This document shows, in pieces, positions 47,425-59,931 of a stretch of 64,000 nucleotides of DNA. The translations under genes and the position numbers were made by a program. Each line of letters begins with the position of its first letter. Within the stretch, counting starts at the first letter, position 1. Below the pieces are notes generated by a model, which searched no databases, was not told the origin of the DNA, and was given only the letters and a program-made list of their open reading frames with translations. The stretch covers positions 278,592,436 to 278,656,435 of the forward strand of contig OW240913.1 of the NCBI GenBank assembly GCA_933207985.1, read 5' to 3'. Source of the DNA: Pelobates cultripes. Its lineage: Eukaryota > Chordata > Amphibia > Anura > Pelobatidae.

Positions 47425-48655
47425 ACACACATTATTATTATTATTATTATTATTGCCATTTATATAGCGCCAACAGATTCCGAAGTGCTTTACAATATTA
47501 TGAGAGGGGGGATTTAACTATAAATAGGACAATTACAAGAAAACTTACAGGAACAATAGGTTGAAGAGGACCCTGCTGAAACGAGCTTACAGTCTATAGG
47601 AGGTGGGGTATAAAACACATTAGGACAGGAAATATCAATAAAATAGAGTGGGAGTGGAGCAGAGCTGGAGGATAGAGTAAAGCACTGCCCTATAGGAGAG
47701 AGCAAGAGACAGGTATGTAAGGTAGAGGTTACTCTGGGAGGCCATAAGCTTTCCTGAAGAGATGGGTTTTAAGGCCCTTCTTAAACGATTGAAGACTAGG
47801 GGAGAGTCTGATGGGGGAAGGCAGGCTATTCCATAGGAAAGGAGCCGCCCGCGAGAAGTCCTGTAAGCGCGAGTTGACCGTACGGGTGCGAGCAGCAGTC
47901 AGGAGGTAGGCATGGAGGTAGGCAGAGCAGAGGGAATGAGGAGGGGCATACCTATGGATCTGTAAAGAGATATAAGAGAAGCTGAATTGTTCAGTGCTTT
48001 AAATGTATGGGTTAGCACTTTGAATTGACTCCTATAGGATACAGGGAGCCAAGGACTGGCAGAGGGGAGAGGTGTGAGAGGACCGACTAGAGAAGAAAAT
48101 CAGTCTGGCAGCGGCATTCATTAAAGACTGTAGCAGGGCAATACGGATTTTGGGGGGAACAATCAGGAGAGGGTTACAGTAATCCATGCGGGAAATTACT
48201 AGAGCGTGGACAAGCTCCTTGGTAGCATCTTGTGTAAGAAAGGGGCGGATGCGAGCTATGTTTTTAAGTTGAAACCTACAGGATTTGGCAACAAACTGGA
48301 TGTGAGGCTCAAAGATGAGGCCAGAGTCAAGTATGACACCAAGACTACACGCTTGCAAGGATGGACTTATGTGGATATCACTGACTTGAAAGGAGAGCGA
48401 GAGAGGAGGATCAGTATTAGGAGGAGAAAAGACAAGGAGTTCAGTTTTAGAGAGATTGAGTTTCAAAAAGCATGAGGACATCCAGTCAGAGATGGTAGAA
48501 AGGCAAGCAGTGATGCATTGCAGGACGGCAGGGGAGAGGTCCGGGGAGGAGAGGTATATCTGAGTGTCATCAGTGTACAGGTGGTAGTGGAATCCAAAAG
48601 AGGCAATAAATTTGCCAAGAGAGGCAGTATAAAGAGAAAATAGAAGGGGAATATA
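47425..48655 (-). mobile_element. 5'-truncated L2-type LINE
   Basis: The minus-strand element runs from the RT domain to a 3' end made of an ATT repeat (47427-47453) preceded by the TATAGCGCCAACAGATTCCG phrase typical of frog L2 3' ends. It lies inside the CATACTGACA minisatellite. The 5' boundary is where the minisatellite resumes. Confidence 0.88.
48032..48650 (-). pseudogene. L2 reverse transcriptase C-terminal half
   Basis: Open for about 200 codons within an [20 protein letters not shown]...[13 protein letters not shown] context, where YTDD is the RT catalytic box (YxDD). Downstream come [55 protein letters not shown] and [13 protein letters not shown], the standard thumb and post-RT blocks of L2/CR1-group LINEs. 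Everything before the catalytic box is missing. The N-terminal Cys/Val/Ser-rich frame extension at 48650-48790 comes from the minisatellite. Confidence 0.9.
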
Positions 48656-49140
48656 CATACTGACACATACACAGAGACATACAGTGACAGATATATACAC
48701 TGACAAACATACTGACACAAACACAGATACATACACTGACAGACAGACACTTACAGATATATACACTGACAAACATACCGACATACACATATACTACTGA
48801 CAGACATATTGGCACACACAGACACATACACAATGACAAACATGCTGACACACATACTGACACAGACACAGATACATTCACTGACAAACATACTGACACA
48901 AACACAGAGACATACACTGACAGACATACTGACACAGACAGGTATATACACTGACAAACATACTGACACAAACACAGATACATACACTGACAGACATACT
49001 GACACAGACAGATATATACACTGACAAACATACTGACATACACATATACTACTGACAGACACACTGGCACACACAGACACATACACTGACAAACATGCTG
49101 ACAGACATACTGACACTAACACAGACATACTGACATAAAT
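48656..49140 (+). repeat. CATACTGACAGACA-type minisatellite
   Basis: Continuation of the array at 45870-45984, split by Tc1 and L2. Units are about 30 bp with ACACTGACA(A/G)ACATACTGACAC themes. Cys/Val/Ser-rich reverse frames are artefacts. Confidence 0.92.
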
Positions 49141-49990
49141 TTGCACTTTTAAACTCACCATCCAGTTTCCTACCTTGACAGGCTAGAAGGGTGGTTTCCC
49201 CGGTGTCCAGTCTGGAGGCTGAGGATGTTGGGAGTTGGGGTCTGTCTCTCAGCCCAGCCCCCCTCCTTCCTGCGTCGTCTGTCTCCCGTGTGTCTCCTTT
49301 CCTTAGTGGGAGGAAGTGACTTGCGCCCTTCACTTCCTCCCAGCGCTGCGGAAAAGCAAGGGGCCCGGCCACGCTGTTAAAATGCCAGAGCGTGTGACCA
49401 AGCCACTGCTTACAAATTCCCACCAGGTGGCCCTTAGTTGATGGACCAGTCAGTGGGCCTCCTTAGTGTGCGGGCCACCGGTTGCATTGGCAGGCCCCTG
49501 GGGGAAAAAAAAAATAGTTGAGGGCAGCAGGGTCCATGGGGCAGCTGCGTTGGACATCCCGAGAGTAACTGGGCCCGGGGTAGCTGCCGTGCTTGCCCTG
49601 TGTTAAAGACAGCCCTGCTCAAACACACACACACACACACACTGCAACCCTCACACACACACACACTGCACCCCTTACACACATGCACACTGCCCCTCTC
49701 ACACACACACTGCACCCTTCGTACACACACACACTGCACCCCTCGTACACACACACACTGCACCCCTCACATACACCACTGCTCCTATGCTCTACTACAG
49801 GCCTTGTCCCCTATTACATCCCCATATCCTGGCAGACCCCAGGTAAGTTGTAAAACTGTTCTTAAATGGTTTGACTACTTACTCTGGGAGGACGTCACGG
49901 CACTCTTGACACCATAATCACTCATGAGAGCTGTAGTGGTTATTGTGCCTGGATTATTTATTTAAATAATCTACAAGTGTCCCTCCCAAA

Positions 49991-51640
49991 ACGAAAATGC
50001 CTTGGGTTTTTTGGACAATGTGTATTTAACAGTTTTCACAGACAATGATACATTAGGTTGGAATCAGGCACAAGACATTCCAGCTATCAGTAATCCCAAA
50101 ATACCAAGGTTTATACCACTATAGGATACAGAAAGCAAGAAAGAGAATCACCTTTGCTTGAGGATGAATACTTCAAGCAAATATAACTAAGTATGACATT
50201 TCTAGAGTCAGATTCCATCTTTTGCATAGTACCAGTTTCAGCAGTGTAAAAATTTATTTTCTGACACTCACAAATTGTTGTATATGTTTATGAGCTGCAC
50301 CTGCAGGAGCCCTTCTCTATAATTATAATAGAGGAAGAAAAGGGCCTGCCTGCAGTGCTGACTCATTACAACATTTATGAGCTAGTGGGAGAACATACTA
50401 TTTGGTTTTTCTCAGCAAGCTAAAAGTTGTTATACGCTTTATTTGTTGTACCTATTATGTAGACAGGTGTTATCAATATAATAGTAATAATAATATATTA
50501 ATAACTTATTATCTTATATATTTTCTAGTAAACCGGACTTTCTGTTTTTTTCATTATACACTCACTTTATAGCCACTTAACCAAATATATTTTGGAGCTC
50601 AACCATAAATAAAAACCTACTAATAAAAACTAAAGGAAACATTGCCAAAAATTAGAAAGTGCTGTCTGCACAAAACGCGTTAGAATCTCGCCCAATGCTA
50701 TCCCTGGTTTTGCCATGCAGAATGCTTAACGGATGGAATAATTTTGGTTTTAGAACTCTACTCTGATCAAAGAATCAATTTTCCTATATGGAAATCAATG
50801 GTGTTTTTGAAGCAAACCAGAGATCTGGAGCTACCTCTCAGCAAATGACCAGGTTCTAAGACGAGGAAAGTTTGCCCTACTTAATAATATGTTTGGATCC
50901 TCCTGTTTTATTTATATCTTGATTTAGTGCCAGAAATGAGCCTAGGAGTAATATAAATGCTTTCTTGCACCATTTTGTACAGAATTATTTTGTCAGTTTT
51001 GTCTGAGCTACACTAAATCTATCATTCTAGTTCCACAAAAATAGATTAGGAAATATTACTGCCCTGATTTAACTTAACTGCATGATCTTTCAAGCACTGG
51101 AAGTTGTTGAAACTGAACTAGTTTTCTATTTTAATATTATTGTAACACTATTGTCTGTGTACACAGTTCAAATGAAAAAGAAAAAAATATCATAATTTTT
51201 TTTTTCCAGAGTAGTTTCATCACCTCCAATCACCATATAAAATTGAGTGAAGAATGTATGTCTTCCCTTGACTAACATCCTTGATAACTACATACACATT
51301 ATAATCCTGAGCACTGTATATAGTCTGTACTCATATGTTTAATATTATCACCTTTTTCTGCAAGCAGTTACTATTTTTTAAACTGAAATGCATTATAGTT
51401 CACTTATAACACATTCTTGATACCTTGTGAAATATGTGAACGAAAAATATACATAACGATGTTCCTTTTTTTTTTTTATGTGCCCATGGAACATGTAATG
51501 CATAGCAATGGATGCGTTATGGAAAATAACGTTTAGTGATAATTTGGAACGCGAGCATGCGTTCCAAATACGGACTGATTGTGACGACATCATCATGAAG
51601 CAACGCGAGTACCGTGTCATTGAAGAGAGACGGAAGTTAT
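49991..51640. other. AT-rich non-coding stretch
   Basis: An imperfect hairpin at 50305-50370 (CACCTGCAGGAGCCCTT against AAGGGCCTGCCTGCAGTG) with an AT-rich loop may be a small MITE. Otherwise nothing is recognised. Confidence 0.5.
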
Positions 51641-52150
51641 TGGTAGAAACAGGTGATCGGAGTTAGCAATTGAGGAGGAGCACATGTAAACGACCGGACA
51701 AGAGGGAAAACCAAGAAGCAACTGAGGAAGCCTTTTCAACAGGCGAAACGCGTCTTGCAAGTTTATTTCATGTGGACTTTATTTATTATACCACTTTTTA
51801 ACACGCTTTTAATTTATTTTTTGTACCAATAAAGTTTTTCCGTTATTTGGAAATCACGTTCAGTGAACTTATTGGGTCAAGAAGAAAATTTCTACAGCAT
51901 CAATAAGGGAGTGGGGTCCCTTCTAACTTCCCCACCTGCGATGAGCCCTGCATATAGGCTCCATATTTGTGAGTACCGTATTCTAGAGTTATTCATCTGT
52001 TTACTGTACTAGGTTTTACTGAATTGCACTAGGCTTGGGCCTTGTCTTTTTGTCTTTTGCAGTGATATCATATGTGAATACCAACTCCACTCCACCTTTT
52101 TTTGTATGTATGCATAACCTTTATTTTGTGTGTATAGAGAGGTGAACACA
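51641..52150 (+). mobile_element. PLE 3' non-coding end
   Basis: Contains ACTGAGGAAGCCTTTTCAAC, then AGGCGAAACGCGTCTTG, an ACCAATAAAGTTTTTCCG segment and a downstream tail, a module I associate with frog PLE 3' ends. No coding part remains. Confidence 0.55.
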
Positions 52151-53369
52151 CAGGTGTTAGAGTGTGTTGGTGGATTCTAGATCACACAGCAGGACTTTGT
52201 ATTTATTTTGTATTGTAATATCATTGATAGCTAGTATAAAACAAAAGATCCATGTAGGCCTGCATCAAGTTTAATTTTACTTATTGTTACAAAACACTAA
52301 TAATGTGTTTAAACATAGAATTGGGAGAATGAAGAGGTGAATAAATCAGTTTAAAGTCAAAGTATTGCAAAACTTAAAAAACCATAAACTTGTTGCATAG
52401 GTTATTGGGTAAGAAGACCCAAGGTCCATGATCTACTTGCAATGACTGTGGTTCTACGATCAGAGCTACTTCTGTCAGAATTCCTTTGACAATTTGGGCA
52501 ACTTGTCTGCCCACGCTGCATCACGGAAGTGAGTGATTTGTATATGTAAAGTTTTAAAAAGCGGTTTGGAAATAAATTAATTAATTAAAAAGTGTTCATT
52601 CTATTAGATCATCTCTTTGTCAGTCAGAAATAAGTTACTGTTAATGATAATATTGTAAAATTGAAACATTCTGGATTTGAAAAGTGATCTTTTGAAATAG
52701 AAAAAAGCTGACACTAAAGTGAATTTCAAATTGAAGGTCAAAATAGCCAAATTGGAAAATTCTCTATCAGCTATGCTTTCCAATCAGCTAATCTGGCCTT
52801 ACATTTTACATATATTTTCAATTCACCTAAAATTCTCACCTTAGTGAACAACCCTAACATTTTAACATGGTGTCCAAAACTCTGTAAAAATAGTTCTAGC
52901 TAAGCTGTCAGAACTTAACTAGCGGCCTTGCCAATATGCAACACTTCCGGGTTCACAGACAATGACACACCCCCTTCTCTGACGCGGCTTCCTCACGCTA
53001 CTTAGAGGAACCGGGCCAGATTCAAAGTGCTTGATTATTTTGAAGCTTCCTGTCTTCTGACCGGCTACAAACTATCTCGCTAATCTACTGAATACGTGTA
53101 CCGAACCTGGACTGTTTAAACCGCTGATCTCCATTCTCCTTACCTTGACTCGGATTACCTTTGGAATACTCTTCTTGTTTAAACCTCCAACTTACGGCAA
53201 GTAAATATTGGACTATCCCTTTCTACTGGCACCTCAATGTCTTTCCGTGCCATATGAGTACTATTAATGGAAAAGCTATCTCTGTAATTCATACATGAAC
53301 TTATCCTCGCAGATTACTCCTCTGCATCCTCTCTGTATTATAATACAAGACGCTAATTCCCACTTGGGT
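52151..53369. other. Non-coding, GC-richer from 52915
   Basis: 52915-53340 has LTR-like or 5'-UTR-like texture (ACTTCCGGGTTC, CTTCCTGTCTTCTGACCGGC) leading into the tandem array. No ends were identified. Confidence 0.4.
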
Positions 53370-53830
53370 TCCTTAAAGCTTCAGGAACTCGTCTTAACGA
53401 ACTACCTTCTTATTGTATTCCTTAAAGCTACAGGAAATCATCTCAACGAACTACCTTCTTATTGTATTCTTCAAAGCTACAGGAACTCTTCTCAACGAAC
53501 TACTTTCTTATTGTATTCTTCAAAGCTACAGGAACTCTTCTCAACGAACTACCTTCTTATTGTATTCTTCAAAGCTACAGGAACATGTCTCAATGAACTA
53601 CCTTCTTATTGTATTCCTTAAAGCTACAGGAACTCGTCTTAACGAACTACCTTCTTACTGCATTCCCTAAAGCTACAGGAACTCTTCTTAATGAACTGCC
53701 TTCTTATTGTATTCCTTAAAGCTACAGGAACTCGTCTCAACGAACTACCTTCTTATATTATTCCTTAAGCTACAGGAACATGTCTCATCAAACTATCTCT
53801 ATATTGTGTTCCTTAAGTCTACAGGAACCT
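53370..53830 (+). repeat. 49-bp tandem array, about 10 units
   Basis: AAAGCTACAGGAAC-type unit starts at 53375, 53424, 53473, 53522, 53571, 53620, 53669 and 53718, then two degraded units near 53766 and 53815. The period is exactly 49 for the first eight. Since 49 is 1 mod 3, a reading frame cycles through all three unit frames; the 108-codon frame at 53295-53621 is open only because the unit lacks stops in each. Confidence 0.95.
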
Positions 53831-54045
53831 CTCCATCGACCTATACTCTCATCACTTCCTCAAACACTATTCTGCAGTTGAGTTCCACTCCAAATCCATA
53901 GGAAGCATAACATAAGCTTTTGTCAAATAGTAAATCATGACTATTACAATATATGATTTTCCTATAAAAATTTACTCCAAAGTCCGTAGATACTTATAAT
54001 TCATAAATGTCATCTACCAGGAAAAGACAAGTCATGCATGATTAT

Positions 54046-54235
54046 TTAAAGGGACACGATAGTCACCAGAACAACTACAGCTTAAAAAGACACTATAGGC
54101 ACCCAGACTTCTTCAGCTGTCCCAGCACCCTTAACCCTGCAAAGCTAATTATTGTAGTTTTTATAAATTGCAATAATTAGCATTGTGGGGTAACTCCACC
54201 TCTGGTGGAGTTTCCAAGAGCATTTCCTGTGATTC
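54046..54235 (+). mobile_element. T2-type ends in tandem (one T2 inside another)
   Basis: TTAAAGGGACACGATAGTC at 54046 is followed after 33 bp by a second, different T2-type end, TTAAAAAGACACTATAGGCA at 54078, whose body (CACCCTTAACCCTGC, TTGCAATAATTAG) matches the 30071 element. The right ends are not clear. Confidence 0.65.
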
Positions 54236-56700
54236 CTCTGTTTACTTGGTTCAACTGACCCCCCTTCTGGTTCCTGATTCAGGCTACCGGCTTGGTTCCT
54301 GATCCCGGCTCACCTCCTAGTCCTAGCATTTTCTTAGTACAAACAATCCAGATAGGTGAAATAAGCAATATTTGTTAAGAAAAAAGTTCAAGCAATGTCA
54401 AAATGTTTTCCTATTCTTTAAATATGGATATTTCTTCAAGATTTTAAACTATTGACAAGATTACCTGCACAGAGTTTATGTGTATGCTTCTTGAATGAAT
54501 ACAGGTTGCACAAAGACCTTGTAGACCTATATTATCAATGCTGCTTTAAAAAAAAAAAAAAAAAAACTTTTGGGGGTGAAGCCACAAATGTGGGTCTCTT
54601 TAGCCCCAGATCTCCCCAGTTGGTGGAAGGGACAGGTGAATATTATTGGGGGGATTATTTATTTATTTTTAATTTCAAGTTGGGCACTGTTTCTTAATAC
54701 AGCAGCCTACTATAGAACGATAGATTAGTATTACAGTGCTCCACCAGGCTAATTGGGGGAGTGCATGATGTCGCACAGGTGACACTCGGAAAGGAGTGCC
54801 GGAGAACAACATTTTGCTGCACAATATTCTATTAGTTAGGTAGCACATTGAATAACTGGCTGGGCATCATGTACTTGTTTCTGACTTTGCTTTCCTTGAG
54901 ATCCTAGAAAGCATCAGCATCACACTGTCCACGAGTTTAGAGGAAAGGACATAATATAGAAAGGTGGGGATACGACATGACATCCCAATATCTCTCTGTA
55001 ACTGTAGGGGTCATCGTGTTATACTTTGGGACTCAAGTCCCAGGTGTTTCTGGAACCCAGCAACATCCCTCGTGCTAAATAGTTCTTTTCTACAGTTTCT
55101 CCATGCAATGTTTTTGCAAAGGTGTTATACACTTTGCTAATAATTCAGATTGAATAGTAATGTTCATTAAGTGTTATTTTTATAGTAATTGTTAAGAATA
55201 TTATACAGTTCATTCTTTCCATATAATTATGTTTACTATAATTTATATTAATAAAAACAAAAAATAAAATATATGACGAAGGCAGTAGCTAAATACATGG
55301 AGAGTGCTGACTCGGCCAATGCCAAGTGAGTCACATTGAGCCTAGTTAGCAGGTCTTGTTTGCGGCTTGTAATATTCTTTTGAGTTTTTTTAATTTTTAA
55401 TTCTTTTTTTACTGTCAGCTTTGTTAGGTTTGGCTTCCCTGTTGTTTTGAGTGACTAAATTCACACTGACGCTTATACCTTTGGGATTAAGCTAAAACTA
55501 TAGGAACGAAATAATGATGGAAATGGCTAAAGTTAAGTGCAAATTCATAATGGGAAATGTCAAGAGGCTTAGCTCACCAGTTAAAAGGAGGCAATTATTT
55601 CACAACGTCAATAATCTTTAAATGAATGTGTATGTTTCGTAAGAGATTCATTTTCACAAATCCAGAGAATTTAATCTTAAAAGTAAACACTCAGTGATTC
55701 CGCTTCACACGTCTGTTGAAATAAAAAGAATGGTGTTTCAGTTCTAATTTCTAAGCCATTCAGTTTAGATGGGAAGAAAACTAAAAATGACTGTGAGGAT
55801 GTAGAGTTCATTCTAAGATTTCAATGTAGATATAATTTAATATATGGATTTAAGAACACCCGTGTACTTTCCTAATAACTTGTAACATGCAGTTGCTAAC
55901 GCATTATATAAAGTATTGTATGTTTTATAAAAGGGATAAAATAATGCACAGAAAGGAGTAAGCACACAAAAGAGAGAAGGTGGTTATTACTTAGTTAAAG
56001 TGGTTCTGCTACCTTTGAGATTTGTCTTTTTATTAAAGTAACATAGAAAAAGTATGTAGCAACCTTTAGAATGTATCATTATTATTCCTATTGTTGTATC
56101 TGCTGCATACATTTTTACCATAGCATTGCTGTAACATTCCTTAGACTCCAGGATTGAGCAAGTGTCAGGTGTAGGCTTTAAATGATTCCCAAGTCAGGGG
56201 TTATCCCGGAGTAGAAGGTGAGATAGCATACTAGTTCTGGGAGGGGTAAGACAGGAAGGAGATGTGAACAGACGTGTTCAGCAAGAGTTCTGACCGCACC
56301 ATAAGCAAAAGTGATTAACCTTCCTATAAAACCCATGATGGGCAACAAAAAAAAAAGAATCTCTGCTAGCTAAAGCCAAATTAAAATGGGTGGCAATCAA
56401 CTGTAATTCATAAAAATGTTGCTGGTGCCGTTGGGTTCCATGGCCTCTGCATCGCCTTTTGATTTTCATGGCTTATACTTGATAATGATTTTTACTTTCT
56501 ATTATCTTTTCTCGCTCTTGCATATAATGATTTATAATATTGAATATAAAACTTCTAACACGAAACTTCCCAGTAGTAACTATTGGATAATGAAAGTTCA
56601 GCGAAGTAATTAGCTCTCTTTAAAGCATGCGCTCACAAAGTCAAACAGGTCTATACTGACTGTATAATTTAATCTTCTATAATATAAATGGCTCCTCTCC
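54236..56700. other. Non-coding stretch
   Basis: 54230-54320 has an LTR-like pyrimidine texture (CTTGGTTCCTGATCCCGGCT). An 18-base A run lies near 54548-54566. The rest shows no gene or repeat I can name. Confidence 0.5.
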
Positions 56701-56729
56701 CCCACCCCTCCCCACCAAAGGAGCAGTGT

Positions 56730-57112
56730 CTTGACTTTAATATTCCTGAGGACACAGACTTTGGTCTCTTTACCCTGGAATTGACACTTATCAAACTGAT
56801 GCTATGTTCTATACCTCTGGGACGTTAGCTCCTATGAAGTGGGCAAGAAAAGAGGGGTTGCTATCCTATTTGCTTTTCACATATCATTCACAGTAGACGA
56901 ACAGATAGTTGATTCACAAGGAAGATTCTTGTTCCTACAAGGACATATAGGCTCCCAAGACTACACATTTGCAAACATACACGCCTCTAGCACTAAACAA
57001 GGTTTTCTCCTTTAAAGAAACATTATTTTACAAACCTTCAGCAAATGCATAATGATTTCTGGTGGCAATTTTAACATGCACCTGGACAAGAACTTAAGAG
57101 ACAACGGGAACT
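56730..57112 (+). pseudogene. L1 ORF2 endonuclease remnant
   Basis: Plus-strand translation gives KRGVAILFAFHISFTVDEQI, DSQGRFLFLQGHIGSQDYTF, ANIHASSTKQ and ISGGNFNMHLDKNL, the APE-type endonuclease of L1 ORF2p. The last block is normally GGDFN; here the catalytic-loop Asp is replaced by Asn. A stop and a frameshift interrupt it. RT is absent and only 3' sequence follows, so most of ORF2 is deleted. Confidence 0.85.
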
Positions 57113-57216
57113 AAAAACCCTTATTTAAGAGGGGGCGGCACTAACCGTTGAGCAGACAAGTCGCATGGTGCCTGAGCTCCCGCTCATATTCACTAACTAC
57201 ACTTATTGCTGAGTAG

Positions 57217-57320
57217 AGTTGAGCGGACACCTGGATGTTCGGGTCCGGCGGGTTTGGCCGAAGTTTGAAAAAAAGTCCTGATTCGGGATCGAACTTGACC
57301 CCAAAACTTTTGGGCACAAA
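57217..57320 (+). mobile_element. Fragment of the 31002-type hAT element
   Basis: TAGAGTTGAGCGGACACCTGGATGTTCGGG...GGTTTGGCCGAAGTTTGAAA matches the left end of the element at 31002. Only the end is present, lying within degraded L1 sequence. Confidence 0.8.
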
Positions 57321-58420
57321 AATGCGTGCGTGCAGCGTCCATACCCTACAAGTGGGGATACCCCAAGGGCTCTGATAGCCGAAAACAATGGCCAATGTTC
57401 TAGGCTTACATCAGAAGAAGCTGCGTTCCTGCGCTAACTGGGACTGGAAGTCTCCGACTCTTCAAATACCACGACCAGGCCCACTCACCAAAGGGACATT
57501 GCTAATGTCACAGTATTCACGCCTGCTGGATCATCTGCTCTAATTTTTATGTTTAACTGGTTATTTACATTGCAGTATTCGATCCGTTTTCAGTTTTGCT
57601 TGTATAGACACAACTGGGTCTCAATGTGTTACTCACCTTGACCCACGTCTAGGCTCTGTTAGATCCCCCCACCCCCTAGAGTTCTGGGGTTAGAAACTTC
57701 TCATCATTACACTCTACCTTGAGCATAGCTACCTACGCAACATGCCTATATATCCCACCGGGTAATGTAATACCCTTATAGCCTATTCCTTGCACCTTTT
57801 TTCCATTTTAGCTTTTCTCCAACAGCACCTGACATTAGCAAATATTTTCTTTTTTAGCCCTTAACTAATATTCACATTTTAGCTTTGTGATCTCAGGGCC
57901 CTAGACTCCACAGGGTACAAAAAGGGGCAAGTCACAGTTTATTTTATACACATAAAAAAGGGGCTAGGGGAACTATACTGTCACCATAGCTCCATGTCTT
58001 ATTTGTTTAACTACTCACTGAGCACAACCACTGCTTCATACCTTGTAACATATGCCTTTTTAGCATGTGGTTAGATCTCCTCTTGTCTTACTATTAGACA
58101 GGTTTATTCATCCGGATATTGTGCTAAAACATGTGCAGTTTATTTGCATGCCAGGTTCATGTTATGACAAAGATGTACATGCTGGAGCTGTTATAGCTTT
58201 CTTTGTAAGCATGTTTGTTCCCTAACACCCTTTTCTGTTATTTTAGTTCTTTTTCTCAAAAAAAAAAAAAAACGGGGCATGATTGACCGAACAGTAATAC
58301 TGACGTACCTATTTCTGAGATACCGTAATATTGCTTTTTTCTGACACTGTCACTGCTCTCTTGTTGTACTGTATACTATATCTATGCCTCAATAAAAACA
58401 AAGAATTACAAAAAAAACCT
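57321..58420 (+). mobile_element. L1 3' part
   Basis: Degraded coding-like text gives way to 3' non-coding sequence ending CTATGCCTCAATAAAAACAA and poly-A, the same end as at 21780. A 14-base A run at 58258 is internal. Confidence 0.55.
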
Positions 58421-58429
58421 TTTTAAATA

Positions 58430-59240
58430 ATACAATAGCGACACAATTAGACATAATTTGATTGTAGTCTTTGTGACAGAACCGTCTGTCTATAGATTGC
58501 TTTTATTCTTCCTCCATTCGTCTGTTTGTTCGGTTATTCCATTACCCGTACAGTCCCCCTGTGTTTCCTTGTTTTATACCGAAGAAATACCGAACGACCA
58601 CCGGAGAGCTGGCGTGTGCCGCCAATTGACCTCCCAGTAGCTGCGGTTAACCGCAGCTTAATTGACTACCGTGGGGTGGTCGTGGTTACACAGAGCTAAC
58701 ACACAGTGGTGGCAGTCTGCAGCTCACGAACGGCCAGCGGTGTTCAGTACCAAACTTATGGAACTGAAAACGGATACTTTTACTCACGAACACCGCTGAG
58801 CCGCCTTCCTGCTTCTACCTTCGGCTGGTTCCTGCAGTATTTAACCATGTGAATGCTGTTAACCCAGATAGCTATGCCATGGAGCCTATTCATGTAATAA
58901 AATACTTAAGCTCCATGGCAATTGAACCGTGTGTTGTCTGAGCGCCATTCAGTAATAATGTGCACTCGTACCTAAGCTATCTCGGCATATATGTTACATG
59001 TATATATTTCAGGTAATAAGTGTCACAGTGTATATTTTATTGTATTTTATTGTCCTGTAGTCACCACGTGGATAATGGCGATTTGCCTCTGTCCTGGGAG
59101 ATATTTAGATTACTTCCCAATTATCTCCAGGATAGAGAGGAGGGAATTGTGATGCATTGTGGGAATGTTTTACCACTGTGTGCTGAATGGGTTGTCCAAA
59201 CAAATGGGTATGTCTGTCATTGGTACTTGTTTGTCCTGTG
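58430..59240. repeat. Possible LTR or L1 5' region
   Basis: TGTGACA (58472) and TGTCACA (59021) are inverted ends about 555 bp apart, and AATAAAATACTTAAGC near 58898 could be a polyadenylation signal, but no TSD is found (GTCTT versus GTGTA). Alternatively this belongs upstream of the L1 ORF1 at 59269. Confidence 0.3.
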
Positions 59241-59931
59241 TCACAGGGAAAGTGCACTGCATCGATAGATGCCCTTCTTTGTGAAAACAACGACGCCAAA
59301 GCGGAAGCGCAAGCCTGGGGCCTACTCCACGCATACACTGCCTGCCCTGGAGGCACTCTTTGGCGGAGCCTACCAAGGCCTCTTCAGCAACCCAACCATC
59401 GGATCCTTTGCCAACCCAGGGACCCACATGCCCACCATGGGGCGACGATCCCAGAAAGCTGGAACCCAGACAGAAGGGTGAGACATTGGGGCCATGCTCC
59501 AGCAGCCTACTAGGCCCAAGCAGGCCTCAGAGGAACGCCAGTCTTCCGCTACCCAAACAGTCCAGGCTGAACAAGCAAAGAGAAACAGACTCCGTACGGC
59601 GCCACCGGCACCCCCAGAGGGATCGCCACCAGCAACAAACCACGACCTGCAAATACTTCTACACGACTTCCACAAAATTCTATCAAAAGAACTAGCAGGA
59701 CTCAAAGCAGACCTACAAAGCACAAAAGACTGAGAGTACAGGCTAACATGGCCGAAGTCTCAACTAACCTAACAAATGTACAAGACTGGGTACATAAGCT
59801 CCAGAAATCTCACCACAACATGGCCTTACACTAGTGATGTCGCGAACATGAAATTGGCTACAAGTGGCTGCTCACTGTAAAGTGGCTGCTCACTGTAAAA
59901 AACAAACAAAAACAAAAAAACCTATTGCCCC

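Larger units (their letters stand above)
45796..49617. mobile_element. hAT-type element nested in the minisatellite of another
   Basis: Ends CAGGGCCTCTTTAAT and, reversed, CAGGGCTGTCTTTAA. Flanks CTCACATA (45788-45795) and CTCAAACA (49618-49625) agree at 6 of 8 bases, acceptable for an old TSD in a CA repeat. CA minisatellite of the host lies on both sides. Its own array is a CATACTGACAGACA-type minisatellite, itself split by a Tc1 element and an L2 LINE. GC-rich unique sequence lies at 49150-49610. Confidence 0.72.
45116..49990 (-). mobile_element. Second copy of the 3-kb hAT family, inverted, incomplete
   Basis: The CA-rich minisatellite at 45116-45795 and 49618-49790 is the reverse complement of the GT array at 43160. 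The unique arm 49795-49990 (GTAAGTTGTAAAACTG...GTTTGACTACTTAC...GTAGTGGTTATTGTG...ATCTACAAGTG) is the reverse complement of the sequences at 41320-41403 and 43085-43140. The terminal CAGTGGCGG is lost near 49990 and the other end is not seen. It lacks the foldback insertion. A further hAT element occupies its array. Confidence 0.8.

Noticed and set aside
48570..49161. Cys/Val/Ser-rich frames resembling repetitive structural proteins
   Set aside because: Generated by the CATACTGACA minisatellite read in reverse.
53370..53830. CRISPR array
   Set aside because: Head-to-tail units have no unique spacers and the genome is eukaryotic.
58472..59027. Complete LTR with TGTGACA/TGTCACA ends
   Set aside because: No target duplication; kept only as a low-confidence repeat.
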